This document shows positions 1 to 11,000 of a stretch of DNA of 64,000 nt, piece by piece; positions within the stretch are counted from its first letter, which is position 1, and every line of letters starts with the position of its first letter. This DNA is from Enterococcus sp. BWR-S5 (GTDB lineage: Bacteria > Bacillota > Bacilli > Lactobacillales > Enterococcaceae): the NCBI RefSeq assembly GCF_016745255.1, contig NZ_JADOEQ010000003.1, positions 186,001 to 250,000 of the forward strand, in the 5' to 3' direction. The notes under the pieces were generated by a model. It was given only the letters and a program-made list of their open reading frames with translations. It searched no databases and was not told where the DNA came from. The translations under genes and the position numbers were made by a program.

Positions 1-1
1 T

Positions 2-136
2 GAAGACCGTACACCGGATAAAGTCGGTGTTACTATTGAAGAGGTTGGAAATACCTGTGCCTTTCTAATGAGTCCTCTTTCAAGTGGAATTATTGGAGAT
101 ATTGTTTATGTAGATAAAGGTGTTCATCTAACTTAA
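2..136 (+). CDS. fabI: Enoyl-[acyl-carrier-protein] reductase FabI, C-terminal fragment
   Basis: The last 44 codons of a gene that enters from the left edge and ends in TAA. The translation contains GVTIEEVGNT, AFLMSPLSSGI and GDIVYVDKG, which is the typical end of the NAD(P)H-dependent short-chain reductase FabI. This enzyme does the last reduction of each fatty-acid elongation cycle in the cytoplasm. The catalytic Tyr/Lys region lies outside the window. It is convergent with ispH and shares a terminator with it. The family assignment is strong; whether this is the only FabI of the genome cannot be seen. Confidence 0.88.
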   Translation, partial: EDRTPDKVGVTIEEVGNTCAFLMSPLSSGIIGDIVYVDKGVHLT

Positions 137-154
137 GTCTAGGTATAGTTTGAA

Positions 155-200
155 AAGGGGTTGAGACGTATTAATGTCTCAACCCCTTCTACTATTTTTC
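155..200 (+). terminator. Bidirectional intrinsic terminator between fabI and ispH
   Basis: A 13-bp perfect stem (155-167 with 176-188, core GGGGTTGAGAC) with an 8-nt loop follows fabI. T-rich sequence follows on the plus strand, and CCCCTTTTC follows on the minus strand, so it can stop transcripts from both convergent genes. Confidence 0.85.
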
Positions 201-204
201 TATA

Positions 205-1209
205 TTAAGCGTGTACCTGCATATAGCGTTCTCTTAGCTGATCCATCTTACGATCTCTGGATTGGCTGATTTCTTTTGTACTGCCTTTTGGCAAGACTTT
301 ATCTGACGTACATTTGCTTTCGCGATCCCAAGTCATTGGGTCTGCGTAATCAAACTGGGTCAGGAAACTAACCGTCTCACGAATTACATATGTTGGTGTA
401 GAGGCTCCGCCGGTCACTCCAACGACATTGACATCCTTCAGCCATTCAATTTTGATATCAGAAATATCTTCAATCAGATGAGCCGGTGTGCCAGTTTGTT
501 CAATCGATACTTGTGCCAAGCGGTTACTATTATTACTTTTCGCATCGCCGACTACAAGCAAAAGATCACAGTCCCCTGCTTGTTCAACGACTGCAGCTTG
601 ACGTTCGATTGTCGCACTGCAGATGTCTTTATTGTAAATAGCATTCGGGAATTTCTTCATCAAGTATTCCGTCATCTCTTCTACATCCCACTGACTCATT
701 GTTGTTTCATTCGAGATATACACTTTGTCATTATCAATTTCAATTGCTTCTGCATCCTCAAGAGAGGTGATTAGATGGACTTTCTCAGGATTGATGCCAA
801 TTGTTCCTACAGCTTCTGGGTGTCCGGCCATGCCTATATAAAGAACGTCAAAACCGTCATTGACTCTTTGCTCAACAATCTCATGGATGATGGCAACCTC
901 CGGACAAGTCGTATCAACGACAGCCAAGCCTTTAGACGCAGCTATTTCTCTAACCTTGGGTGATACACCGTGTGCGGTGAAGATAACTGTACCGGAATCG
1001 ATTTTTTCCAGCATCTCTTCCCGGTCCCCTTCCATTACGATGATTCCAGCTTCTTCAAATGCTTTTGCGACAATTGTGTTGTGGACAACATACCCTAATG
1101 AGTAGATTGGACGAGGCAAGCTTGTATCCTTCACTACATTTTTTGATAAAACCAGTGCATCAACAACGCCGTAACAGTGCCCTCTTGGTGTAATATTCAG
1201 TACATTCAT
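205..1209 (-). CDS. ispH: 4-hydroxy-3-methylbut-2-enyl diphosphate reductase (IspH/LytB)
   Basis: This 334-residue protein is the iron-sulfur enzyme of the last step of the MEP isoprenoid pathway, reducing HMBPP to IPP and DMAPP. The three cluster cysteines are present: Cys12 (RGHCYGV), Cys102 (TTCPEV) and Cys197 (DICSAT). His43, His130 and Glu132 (GHPEAVG) and the substrate motif KSNNSNRL are also present. Length and sequence are close to the Bacillus type. An AAAGGGG ribosome binding site precedes the ATG. It lies 67 bp downstream of the thioesterase gene on the same strand with no obvious terminator between, so it may share the NRPS transcript. The place is odd because enterococci are known for the mevalonate pathway, and no other MEP gene is in this window. 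Confidence 0.92.
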   Translation of the reverse strand: MNVLNITPRGHCYGVVDALVLSKNVVKDTSLPRPIYSLGYVVHNTIVAKAFEEAGIIVMEGDREEMLEKIDSGTVIFTAHGVSPKVREIAASKGLAVVDTTCPEVAIIHEIVEQRVNDGFDVLYIGMAGHPEAVGTIGINPEKVHLITSLEDAEAIEIDNDKVYISNETTMSQWDVEEMTEYLMKKFPNAIYNKDICSATIERQAAVVEQAGDCDLLLVVGDAKSNNSNRLAQVSIEQTGTPAHLIEDISDIKIEWLKDVNVVGVTGGASTPTYVIRETVSFLTQFDYADPMTWDRESKCTSDKVLPKGSTKEISQSRDRKMDQLRERYMQVHA

Positions 1210-1276
1210 TTAATAAAATCCCCTTTTCTGTTTTGGATAAATTTTTTGTTTCATTTAAATACGTATGAAGTAGGTG

Positions 1277-1963
1277 CTATATAGCTTTATTAATAATTGC
1301 CGCGGTTTCAGTGTTTTCTGTGATAAAGAAGTGACCGCCATCTACTTGAAAGAAGCTGCATTCGGCGGTAGTATAGCTGCGCCAGTCTTCATGATGTTCC
1401 AAGGCCTCAGCATCCTCTTTCCCGTTGATTACAATCAGTTCACAATCTATCGGTTCAGGTATCTGTGAAACCAACGAGTTTAATAACCGATAATCCGCTT
1501 GAACAATTGGCAGAAACAGCTCTACCAGCTCCGGACTTTCAAAGAACTCTTCAGATGTTGCACCCCCCTTCTTCATTTCAGTTAGAAGTGAAGCTTCATC
1601 TGTCGCCGCCAATGTCAAATGCTCAGGCGGCTCCGCTCCACAGATAATAAGGCCTTTCGGGGGAGTTCCGCCGCGTTCAATAATCTTATGGTATAAATGA
1701 GGTAAAAGCTCTCCTCCCATACTATGACCAAGAAGATAATAAGGTGCTGCTTGTTGTGTATAGTCCGACAATAGTGAATCGATAGCTTCATAGAGCTCAT
1801 CTGTCGTCAAGGCACATTCTTCTCCAAAACGCATCCCCCGCCCTGGTAATTCCAAGGGGACGGCAGTAAATCTATTTTTGTCCAGCTTTCCTGCCAGCAC
1901 ATCCGTTACTACAGATGCAGAGCCTCCGGCATAAGGAAGGCAAAGTATGTTGATAACTCCCAT
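1277..1963 (-). CDS. Type II thioesterase of the NRPS cluster
   Basis: A 228-residue alpha/beta-hydrolase of the external (type II) thioesterase family, which removes wrong or stalled acyl groups from carrier-domain phosphopantetheine. LPYAGGSA opens the protein, GHSMGG carries nucleophile Ser81, an acidic residue lies near 184 (NGKED), and catalytic His211 is in GGHFF. ELPGRGMR is also typical. The ATG at 1963 is chosen because AGGAGG sits 7 nt upstream and the fold starts at once; an in-frame codon at 2014 would add 17 residues unlike the family. It follows the last NRPS gene by 91 bp, on the same strand. The synthetases have no integrated thioesterase, so this could conceivably also release product, but proofreading is the usual role. 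Confidence 0.92.
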   Translation of the reverse strand: MGVINILCLPYAGGSASVVTDVLAGKLDKNRFTAVPLELPGRGMRFGEECALTTDELYEAIDSLLSDYTQQAAPYYLLGHSMGGELLPHLYHKIIERGGTPPKGLIICGAEPPEHLTLAATDEASLLTEMKKGGATSEEFFESPELVELFLPIVQADYRLLNSLVSQIPEPIDCELIVINGKEDAEALEHHEDWRSYTTAECSFFQVDGGHFFITENTETAAIINKAI

Positions 1964-2054
1964 TACAAGACCTCCTGTTATAAATTGTTTACACTTTTGT
2001 TTATAATGAATCACGCTCGGCGGACAATACCTAAATGTCCGCCGAAGCGAGTGA

Positions 2055-5000
2055 TCATTTCTTTTTCATAGAACGGACAAACTGTTCCAGCTCATAATTA
2101 AGTGCTTCTATCAGTTCATCCTCTAATCCACGCTTGCATTCAAGATTTGTTAAAATAATTCGTTCTTTCGTATGAAGAATATTTGCTACTTTGCTGCTGT
2201 TGGCATTACCAACCACTTCGTCACTTGCTAATAGCTGACGCTCATCGAACAGACTATTCTCCTGATCGAACATCATCAGGAAGTTCACGATTTGAGTAGG
2301 TAAATCAGTCAGGTCTATCCTTTGAACAATATCAGCTGCTCTCGGATAGCTTTGCTGCAATGCCGGATTCTCCATCAGACTTAATAAATGGACATGGTAT
2401 TTGCTCATATAATCCAGACTTTTGCGACTTGTTTCCGTCAAGGTTTGATTCTGATCCTTCTTGACTGTTAATGGCAGTAAATCGATATAGCTGCCGATTT
2501 GCTCTGTAAATTGCTCGTTCCCATAGCTTCTGCCAATCTGAATCATCAAGAGTGGAATATCAATTTCCGGGAATGTATGCTTCAAAGCAGTTAAATATAG
2601 GTGTTCAGCTAACATGAAGCCTTCGTCCTCTGCCAAATCATAGTCATTCATCTCATGATGATAGGTAATGCTTGTATAGTCTGTTGCAGCTTTTTCAGTC
2701 TGATAGCTTGTTAAGGCTTGATCGAACACTGAAAGTCCTAACGCTTCAACAAGCTCAGACTCTGAAGCTGCTGTAGGTCCTTGCGCTAATAGCTGGGTAT
2801 AGCTTTCGTAACAAGCAATTTCAGCTGGTTTAGGCTGCTCCATGGCTAACAACTCATAAAATCTTGCATTCAACACTTCACTGCTGAAACCGTCAAAGGT
2901 TAAATGTGACACAGGAAGCAGGACTTCGTATTGCTGTTCATCCATCTTAACTACTACCAAATGATGTGTCAGATTCTTATGAAGAGGGTATTCAGGCTTA
3001 CTGTAACATTCAATCTGTGCTTCGACTTTTTTGAGATAGTCCGCTCTGTTCCTCTGGTTATAAACAGATAAATCAATAAATGGAATTGTTTCAACTGACT
3101 TTTTATCAAAGCGTGTCATTGTTTGCTGTTCCAAATTGATTTGAGTGCGCAGCATCTCCTGTTCTTGCAGTAATGCGTTCCAAATGGCAAGAAATTCCTG
3201 TTTGCGCCAAGGACGTGCTACCTGAATACGACCAAATGATCCCATAACCTCCATCGTGTGTAACGCTTTTTGAGAGGCAGATAATGGTACTGTTCCAACA
3301 GCTTTTGCTGAGAGTATTTCATTGCTATACTGCTCAATTTCTTTTTGTGCATGCTCTAGCTGTTCATCAATTGATTTTGCTGTGTTGGCGTTCAATTCCT
3401 CAACATCATTGTTTGATGAAACCACCTGAACGGTTTCCTGTTGACTGCTTGTAATTTTACTGCCAAGCTCCTTCACTGTTCGATACTGGAAGATATCTCT
3501 AACGGAAAGCTTTATTTGCTTCTTGGTTAGCAATGACAGAATACTGATGGCCTTAATGGAATCTCCTCCAAGCTCGAAGAAATCATCTGTTCTTCCTACT
3601 TGAGCTAATCCCAGTACCTTTTCAAACATTTCCGCCAGCATCTTCTCATTGTCTCCAACGGGGGCTTCATACTGTCTGTCGGTTTTCAATTCTATCTGTG
3701 GAAGACTTCGTTTATCCACTTTACCTGTCGCAGTAACAGGGATAGAGGTCAATTGCATCATATATGGCGGAACCATATAATCAGGAAGCTCTGCTCGTAC
3801 TGCTTCTCGCAATTGAGAGAGATTTAATTCCTCTTGGCTGACCATGTACGCATGAATCGCTGATTCTCCGGTATGATCCGGCTTGACGACTACTGCTGCA
3901 TTTTGAATCTGTTTTTGCTTGCGAAGAACACTTTCTATTTCGCCCAGCTCCACTCTCTGACCTCGGATTTTCACTTGATCATCGATTCGGCCCATGTATT
4001 CCAGTACGCCGTTTGGCAGCCAGCGTACTAAATCTCCTGCATGATACAGTTGACCTGAACCGAATGGATTTGGTACAAATTTTTCTGCAGTCAGCTCCGG
4101 TCTGTTCATATACCCTCGACCAAGATTTTCTCCTGTAATACACAGCTCGCCCGGCATACCAACACCACAAAGTCTTCCTTCATTCATTACATAAATTTGG
4201 TTGTTTGGTACGGGTTTACCTAGTGGAATATAACTGCTATCTGTGACTTCATGGGTCACAATTAAAACTGTCGCTTCTGTTGGTCCGCACATGTTGAAGA
4301 TTCGTGCATTTGTATGTCTGCGCATCTGTTCATACAGGCTGCCGGGGAAGACTTCTCCACCTAAAACAATCGTTGTAAGATGTCTCATATAGCTGCAGTT
4401 CTCTTCATCCATCATAAACATTTTCATTTTAGACGGTGTCGTAACCATTAAGTTTGCTTGGCTTTCTTCCATTAACTCAGCCAGTAACGCTTGATTTTCC
4501 TGTTGTTCTTCATCGGCTAATACAATCTTCATCTGATTCAAGAGTGGTAAGAAACTTTCCTTGATAAATACATCAAAGCAGTAAGTTGTTACCGAAACAA
4601 AGGTTGGTTCCGGACGACTCATCATGGAATCTCCGAAAGCCATTTTCCCGGTACAGTAATTGACAATATTACGATGCTCCAACATTGCGCCTTTCGGTTT
4701 TCCTGTTGTGCCCGAAGTATAGAGACAACAGAACAAATCAGTTGGCTTATTGACCGTTGGCAGGTTTACATCTGGTAATTGCGTCAATTCTGAATTCTTG
4801 TAAAGGTCAATCACCGGAATGCCTGTAGTGATTGGCAGTGTTGTGTGGGCAGTCAAAACAGCTTTTGGCTGACTATCCTCCAGCATGTATTGTATTCGGT
4901 CTTCCGGATAACTAGGATCAATTGGTACATAGGCACCACCCGCCTTGATAACCCCTAACATCGCAACTAAGAGTTCTACGCTGCGAGCGGTGAATAAGGC

Positions 5001-8000
5001 AATACGATCATCTGGTTGAAGCCCCATTTGGCGGAGTTTCACAGCCAATTGATTCGCTTGTTGATTTAAGGTCTGGTATGAAACCTCTTCTCCTCTGAAA
5101 ATCAACGCTGTTTTTTGCGGTGTTTTCTCCACTTCTGCTTCAAAAAGCTCCACGACTGTTTTTCCTTTTGCATAAGGTATTTCAGTATTGTTGAAATCTA
5201 CCATGACGAGCTGTTTTTCTTCTTCATCTAGCAGATTCACTTGGCTCAACTGCTGTTCCGGATGGTTGATTATTACTTGAACAAGCTGTTTCATTCGTTT
5301 TAAGAGTAACTGAATTTCTTCACTCTTATAAATCGTCGGATCATACAGAATTTCAATCGTTAACTGTTCATTCATGAAGGCCTTCACAGTAATTGGGTAA
5401 TTTGTCTGTTCTCGGACAGCTTTTGTTTCAAAGGCCGTGCCCTGCTCCACAGATTTACGGACATTTTCGTCAATGTAATAATTTTCAAAGATAAACAGCG
5501 TTTTGAAAAGCTCAGAGCCCAAACTGCTCTGCTGCTGAACCTCCGCTAGTGGTAAGTAGTCAAAGCTGCTGCTGTCAATCGATTGTTGTTGAATCCCTTT
5601 TAATAGCTCAATAATCGATTGATCCTTTTCGTTGGTTACACGTACAGGAATTGTGTTAATGAACAAGCCTACTGCTTTTTCGATATCCGTCAGCGGCGCA
5701 TTTCTTCCGGAAACAACTTTTCCGAAAACGGCGTCCTTCGTGTGATTTAGCTGGTGCAGCGTCAGCCCCCAGGCGGTTTCAAGGATACTGCTCATCGTCA
5801 GCTGGTTCTTGACAGAAAGCTCAACCAGTCCCCTACTCTCTTCTTCTGTCAACTGAGTATGTGCATCTGCTACCTGTTCATCTGTCGCTTCCCTCTCACC
5901 TAACATCGGTACAAGCTCCGCAGTCTCAGAATAATCCACCAGCAACTCCTGCCAATAACCGAGCGCCTCTTCCTTATCCTGTGCTTGCTGCCATTGAATG
6001 TACTGTTGGTAATCCGGCAGCTGTGTCTCCTCTGCCCTCGCCTTTTCAGCAATAGCTTTACTACTCATTCCTTCTGCCAGCTTCTGGTAATTTTCCATAA
6101 AATCTTTAAACAAAATTGGGAAACACCAACCGTCCAGGATGATATGATGGGCACTCCAAATCAACAACGTTTCGCTTTCAGTACGCTGAATGGTTAGACG
6201 GACCAATGAGTCTTTGTCAAAATCAAAGCCGCGCTCTACATCAGCTTCAATCGTGTCAATCTCTTGCAGTTCAACAGATTGTGTTAAATCAACAACTGCT
6301 GTTTCCAGCTCCATCGTCCTCATCACTGCTTGAACAGGAGTAATTAAATCCTTAAATAAGATTTTTGTTCGTAAGACAGGATATTTGTATTGCAGCAGTC
6401 TAAAGCTCTCAAGTAGTAGCTCCGTATCTGCCGCAACCGTTAAACGAAGAATCTGTTGCATGAAATACTCTCCGGAACGGTTATTTTTCAGGCGATGATA
6501 TAGAATACCGGATTGCATCGGACTTAATGGATAAATAGCTTCAGCTTCCTCCAACGGTAACTGTTGTTGCAATTGGTTGAATTCTTCTACCGGTATATTC
6601 AAGCTGAAATCTGAAGCAGTCAATACAGGCTCTTTTTGAGCGAAGCAATGTGTTGCCAGCTCCTGCAGCTGCTTCTTGAAGTTTTCACAAAAATCATTGA
6701 TTGCCTTCTCGGAATATTTATCCGCATCATAGATAATCGCTGCCTGTAGTTGCTTCGAAATGATGGAACAGTTGATGGTTAATGGCTGTTCCATCTTATT
6801 ATTTTCAGCAATATTAGTCCCTGTACTGTAGCTGGATGGTTGGAAGAAATCATTGGCCGCCTGTGAGTTGTTGCCTAGATAATTAAAGGCCACTTCTGTG
6901 CGTATGTTCGGCAGCTCATACTGACTGTTGTACTTGATAACTCCATAACCCAATCCATTATTCGGAATTTTTCGTACTGCTTCTTTGGTTTGAACAATTG
7001 TTTCTGTCAACTCCGGATAGTCTGTTAAGACAAATGGATAGAGACTTGTGAACCAACCAACTGTGCGGTCAATTGCAGGGAAATCCTGAAGCTTTTCCCG
7101 TCCATGGCTTTCTAATTGGATACTGATTTTTTCTTTACCTAAAAGCTGTGCAGCTGCGCGACTCAACCCACTAAGCAACAGCTCCGTGATTTCTGTCCCA
7201 TAAGCCTTTCCTGCTTGATAAAGAAGGATATCTGTTACCTTCTGATCCAACGCTAAACTAGCTTCTTTATAGGTTGAATTCCCTTCCGTCGTCTGTTCGG
7301 TTTCAGTTCCAGCTTCATTGATTTCATCGGAAATACCTTGCCAGAAATGAACTTCATTTTTTAACTCTCTGTTTTGAGCATACTCTTCTAAAGTAACTGC
7401 CCATTGGTTAAAGGAAGCCGTCTTTTCAGGAAGAGCAATTGCTTGCCCTTGTACTAGCTGCTGATAGCTTACTGCCAAATCTTCCAAAATAATCTGCCAC
7501 GACACTGCATCAATCACTAGATGATGCACACAGATAAAGAGATGATCTGCATCGCTTAAGCGATAAAGAATAGCTTTTACAAGCGGTCCCTTCTCAAGGC
7601 TCATACTCGATTGGATGCGGTTATTTCCGTCAATAATCTTCTCTTCAACGGATGTTTCCTGCTGCCAATCGACAAATTGAAATTCCGATTGTGCACTTTC
7701 CTCGGTACTTAAAATAGTTTGCTGTCTCTCTTGATATACACCTCTCAGTTGATCGTGCTGACGAACAACCTGATTGATTGCCTTCTTCAGAAATCCTTTA
7801 TCCAACCGTTCGGCAGACTTCAACATCAAGGATTGGTTAAAATGCTCTGGGTGTTTATAGCCTGTGTTAAAGAAATGCTTCTGTACAGGGGTCAGCGCTG
7901 CTGCTCCGTTTACCTCGCCTTGCTCATACGTGACAACTGCTGCTGTTCCGATCCGTAAGGCAATTGATTGAATGGTATAAAGCTGCATGATATCCTTTAC

Positions 8001-11000
8001 GCTAACTTCATAACCCTTTTCTCTCATCTTAGATACAGCACGTATTGCTTTGATTGAATCCCCACCAAGCTCAAAGAAGCTGTCTGTGATACCAATTGGA
8101 GATACAGCTAAAACCTCTTCAAAAACAGAAACAAGAGAATGCTCAATCTCATTACTTGGCGAAACATAGTCACGCTCAGTTGAAATTTCTATTTGTGGTA
8201 ATCGGCGCTTGTCTACTTTACCAGTTGATGTAACGGGAATTTCCTCAAGCTGCATCATATATGGAGGTACCATAAAGTCTGGCAGTTCTTGTCGCAATAC
8301 TTCTCTTAATGCTGACAAGTCCAGTGCTGTCTGGCTAACCAAGTAAGCGTGAATGGCTGGCTCTTCTGTGTGATCTGGTTTTACGATAACAGCAGCATTA
8401 TTGATATCTGGTTGTCTACGCAGTACACTCTCGATTTCACCAAGCTCTACTCGTAAGCCGCGGATTTTCACTTGTTCGTCAATTCGTCCTAGGTATTCCA
8501 AGTCTCCGTTTGGCAACCAGCGTACTAAATCTCCGGCATGATAGAGCTGTCCGGGACCGTACGGATTCGGAACAAATTTTTCTGCTGTCAATTCCGGGCG
8601 TTTCATATAGCCACGACCAAGATTTTCTCCGGCAATACAGAGCTCACCCGGCATCCCTACTCCACAAAGCTCGCCTTGATCTACTACATATATTTGATTA
8701 TTTGGTACAGGCTTTCCTAAAGGAATATAGCTGCTGTCAGTTACCTCATGTGTCACGATTAGAACGGTTGCTTCCGTCGGACCACACATATTGAAAATTC
8801 GTGCATCCGTGTGTCTGCGCATTTGCTCATAGAGACTTCCGGGAAACACTTCTCCGCCTAAGATAATGGTGGTGAAATGACGCATGAATGTACAATTTGT
8901 TTCATCCATCATAAACATCTTCATTTTAGATGGCGTTGTTACCAGTAAATTCGCTTGGTGCTTCTCCACCAATTGAGCCAATAATTGCTGACTTTCCTGT
9001 TCTTCTTCATCTGCCAACACAATTTTGATTTGATTCAGAAGCGGTAAGAAACTCTCCTTGATAAAGATATCAAAGCAGTAGGTCGTCACTGAAACAAAGG
9101 TCGGGTTCGGATGACTAAGGAAGGAATCGCCAAAGGCCATTTTCCCAGTACAATAATTCACGATATTGCGATGCTCCAACATAACTCCTTTTGGCTTGCC
9201 GGTTGTTCCGGAAGTATACAGACAACAGAATAAATCTGTTGGTGTGTTTACTGTCGGCAAATTACCTAGCTCAGGCAGTTCCTTATCTGCATGCGGAGCT
9301 GTGACTTCGATAACTGGAATATCTACATCAAGCGGCAGCTCTCTGTGAGCTGTCAGAACGGCTTTTGCTTCACTATCCTCCAGCATATAGTGGATTCTCT
9401 CTTCCGGATAGCTTGGGTCGATTGGCACATAAGCCCCTCCGGCTTTGATGACTCCCAACATTGCGACTAAAAGCTCTACGCTTCGAGCCGTGAAAAGTGC
9501 GACACGATCATCCGGCTTAACTCCAATGGAACGTAAGTACCAAGCGAGACAATTTGCCCGCTGGTTCAGCTCGTGATAAGTGACCTGCTGATCTTTGAAA
9601 ACAACAGCTACTTTATCTGGCGTCTGAGCCGCCTGAGCTTCAAAAAGCTCAACCATGGTTTTGCCTTTTTCTGAAGGTGTTTCTGTATTGTTGAATTCTT
9701 GAAGAACCAACTGTTGTTCTCCAAGTGGTGCTGCCTGAAGTGAACGAATTGGGCGCTGCGCCTGATGAACAACCTCATGCAACAATTGCTCGTAATGGGC
9801 AATCATGTAGTGAACAGAGTCTTCATTGAACAAATCAGTGGCATATTCCACACTCAATTCATAGCCCTCATTTTTTTCAATTAAATTGAAGGTTAAGTCA
9901 AACTTTGCAGCAGGATGATTCAGTGTTAACTCTTCCACGGTGATATCCTGTAAATTGAAATTGGCTGCTTCATTGTTCTGCAAAACAAACATAACATCAA
10001 ATAATGGGTTTCTTGAGAAGTCTCTGGCTAATGATAAGTCTTCAACGACCTCTTCAAATGGATATTCTTGGTGCTCATAAGCCTTTAAGCTCTCGTCTTT
10101 GATTTCTCGCAGAAAAGTGTCAAAGGATTTTTCAGGTGTTGGTTTTCCTCGCATCGCCAGTGTATTAACAAACATACCAAGAATTTTTTCGGTATCTTTA
10201 TGTGTCCGTCCGGAAATTGATGTACCAACAATGATATCCTCTTGGCGACTGTGCTTATGAAGCAGTAACATACAAACAGAGAGTAGAACCATATACTCTG
10301 TTGCCCCGTATTTCTGAGCTAGTTCCATAACCCCTTGTTTCAGCTCCGGTACCAATATTTTTTTCAGCATTGCCCCACGATAGGTTGGCTGAAGCGGTCT
10401 TGGATGGTCTAATGGTAAATCGAGAACAGGCAGTTCATCATTAAAATGCTCCGTCCAGAATTTCTTTTGTTCTTGCAGGTCTTTCGCAGCAAACCACTGA
10501 CTGTAGTCCTTATAGGAAGCTGTCTGAGCAGGGAGCTCCAAGGTTGAGTCTGCATAAAGACTCGAAAATTCTTCGAAAAGCTGACTGATTGAGATTGCAT
10601 CTGCAATGATATGATGAATGTCAAAGAACAGCACATGTGTATTCTCGCTAAATGTAAGTAGCTTGATTCTCATTAAAGGTGCTTGAGATAAATCGAATGG
10701 TTGAACAAAAAGATTGAATAAATGCGAAAGTTCCTCTAATGAATGGCTTGTTTCATGGGTAAACGTTACATCTGCTTGCTCATGTATTTTTTGAACTGCT
10801 TCACCTTCAATTGTATGGAAGCTGGTTCTCAGGATTTCATGTCGCTGTACAATTTTTTCAAAGGTCGTTTTCATTTTGAGAATATCCAAAGCTCCCTCAA
10901 AACGAATAGCTGCCGGTAAATTATAGGCAACGCCTAAATCATTCAGCTCGTTCATCACATAAATCCTTCGTTGTGCAGAAGACATTGGGTAATAATCCAG

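Noticed and set aside
7719-7958. Plus-strand open frames inside the synthetase genes, up to about 100 codons
   Set aside because: They are antisense shadows of well-supported NRPS coding sequence, without ribosome binding sites or recognisable domains.
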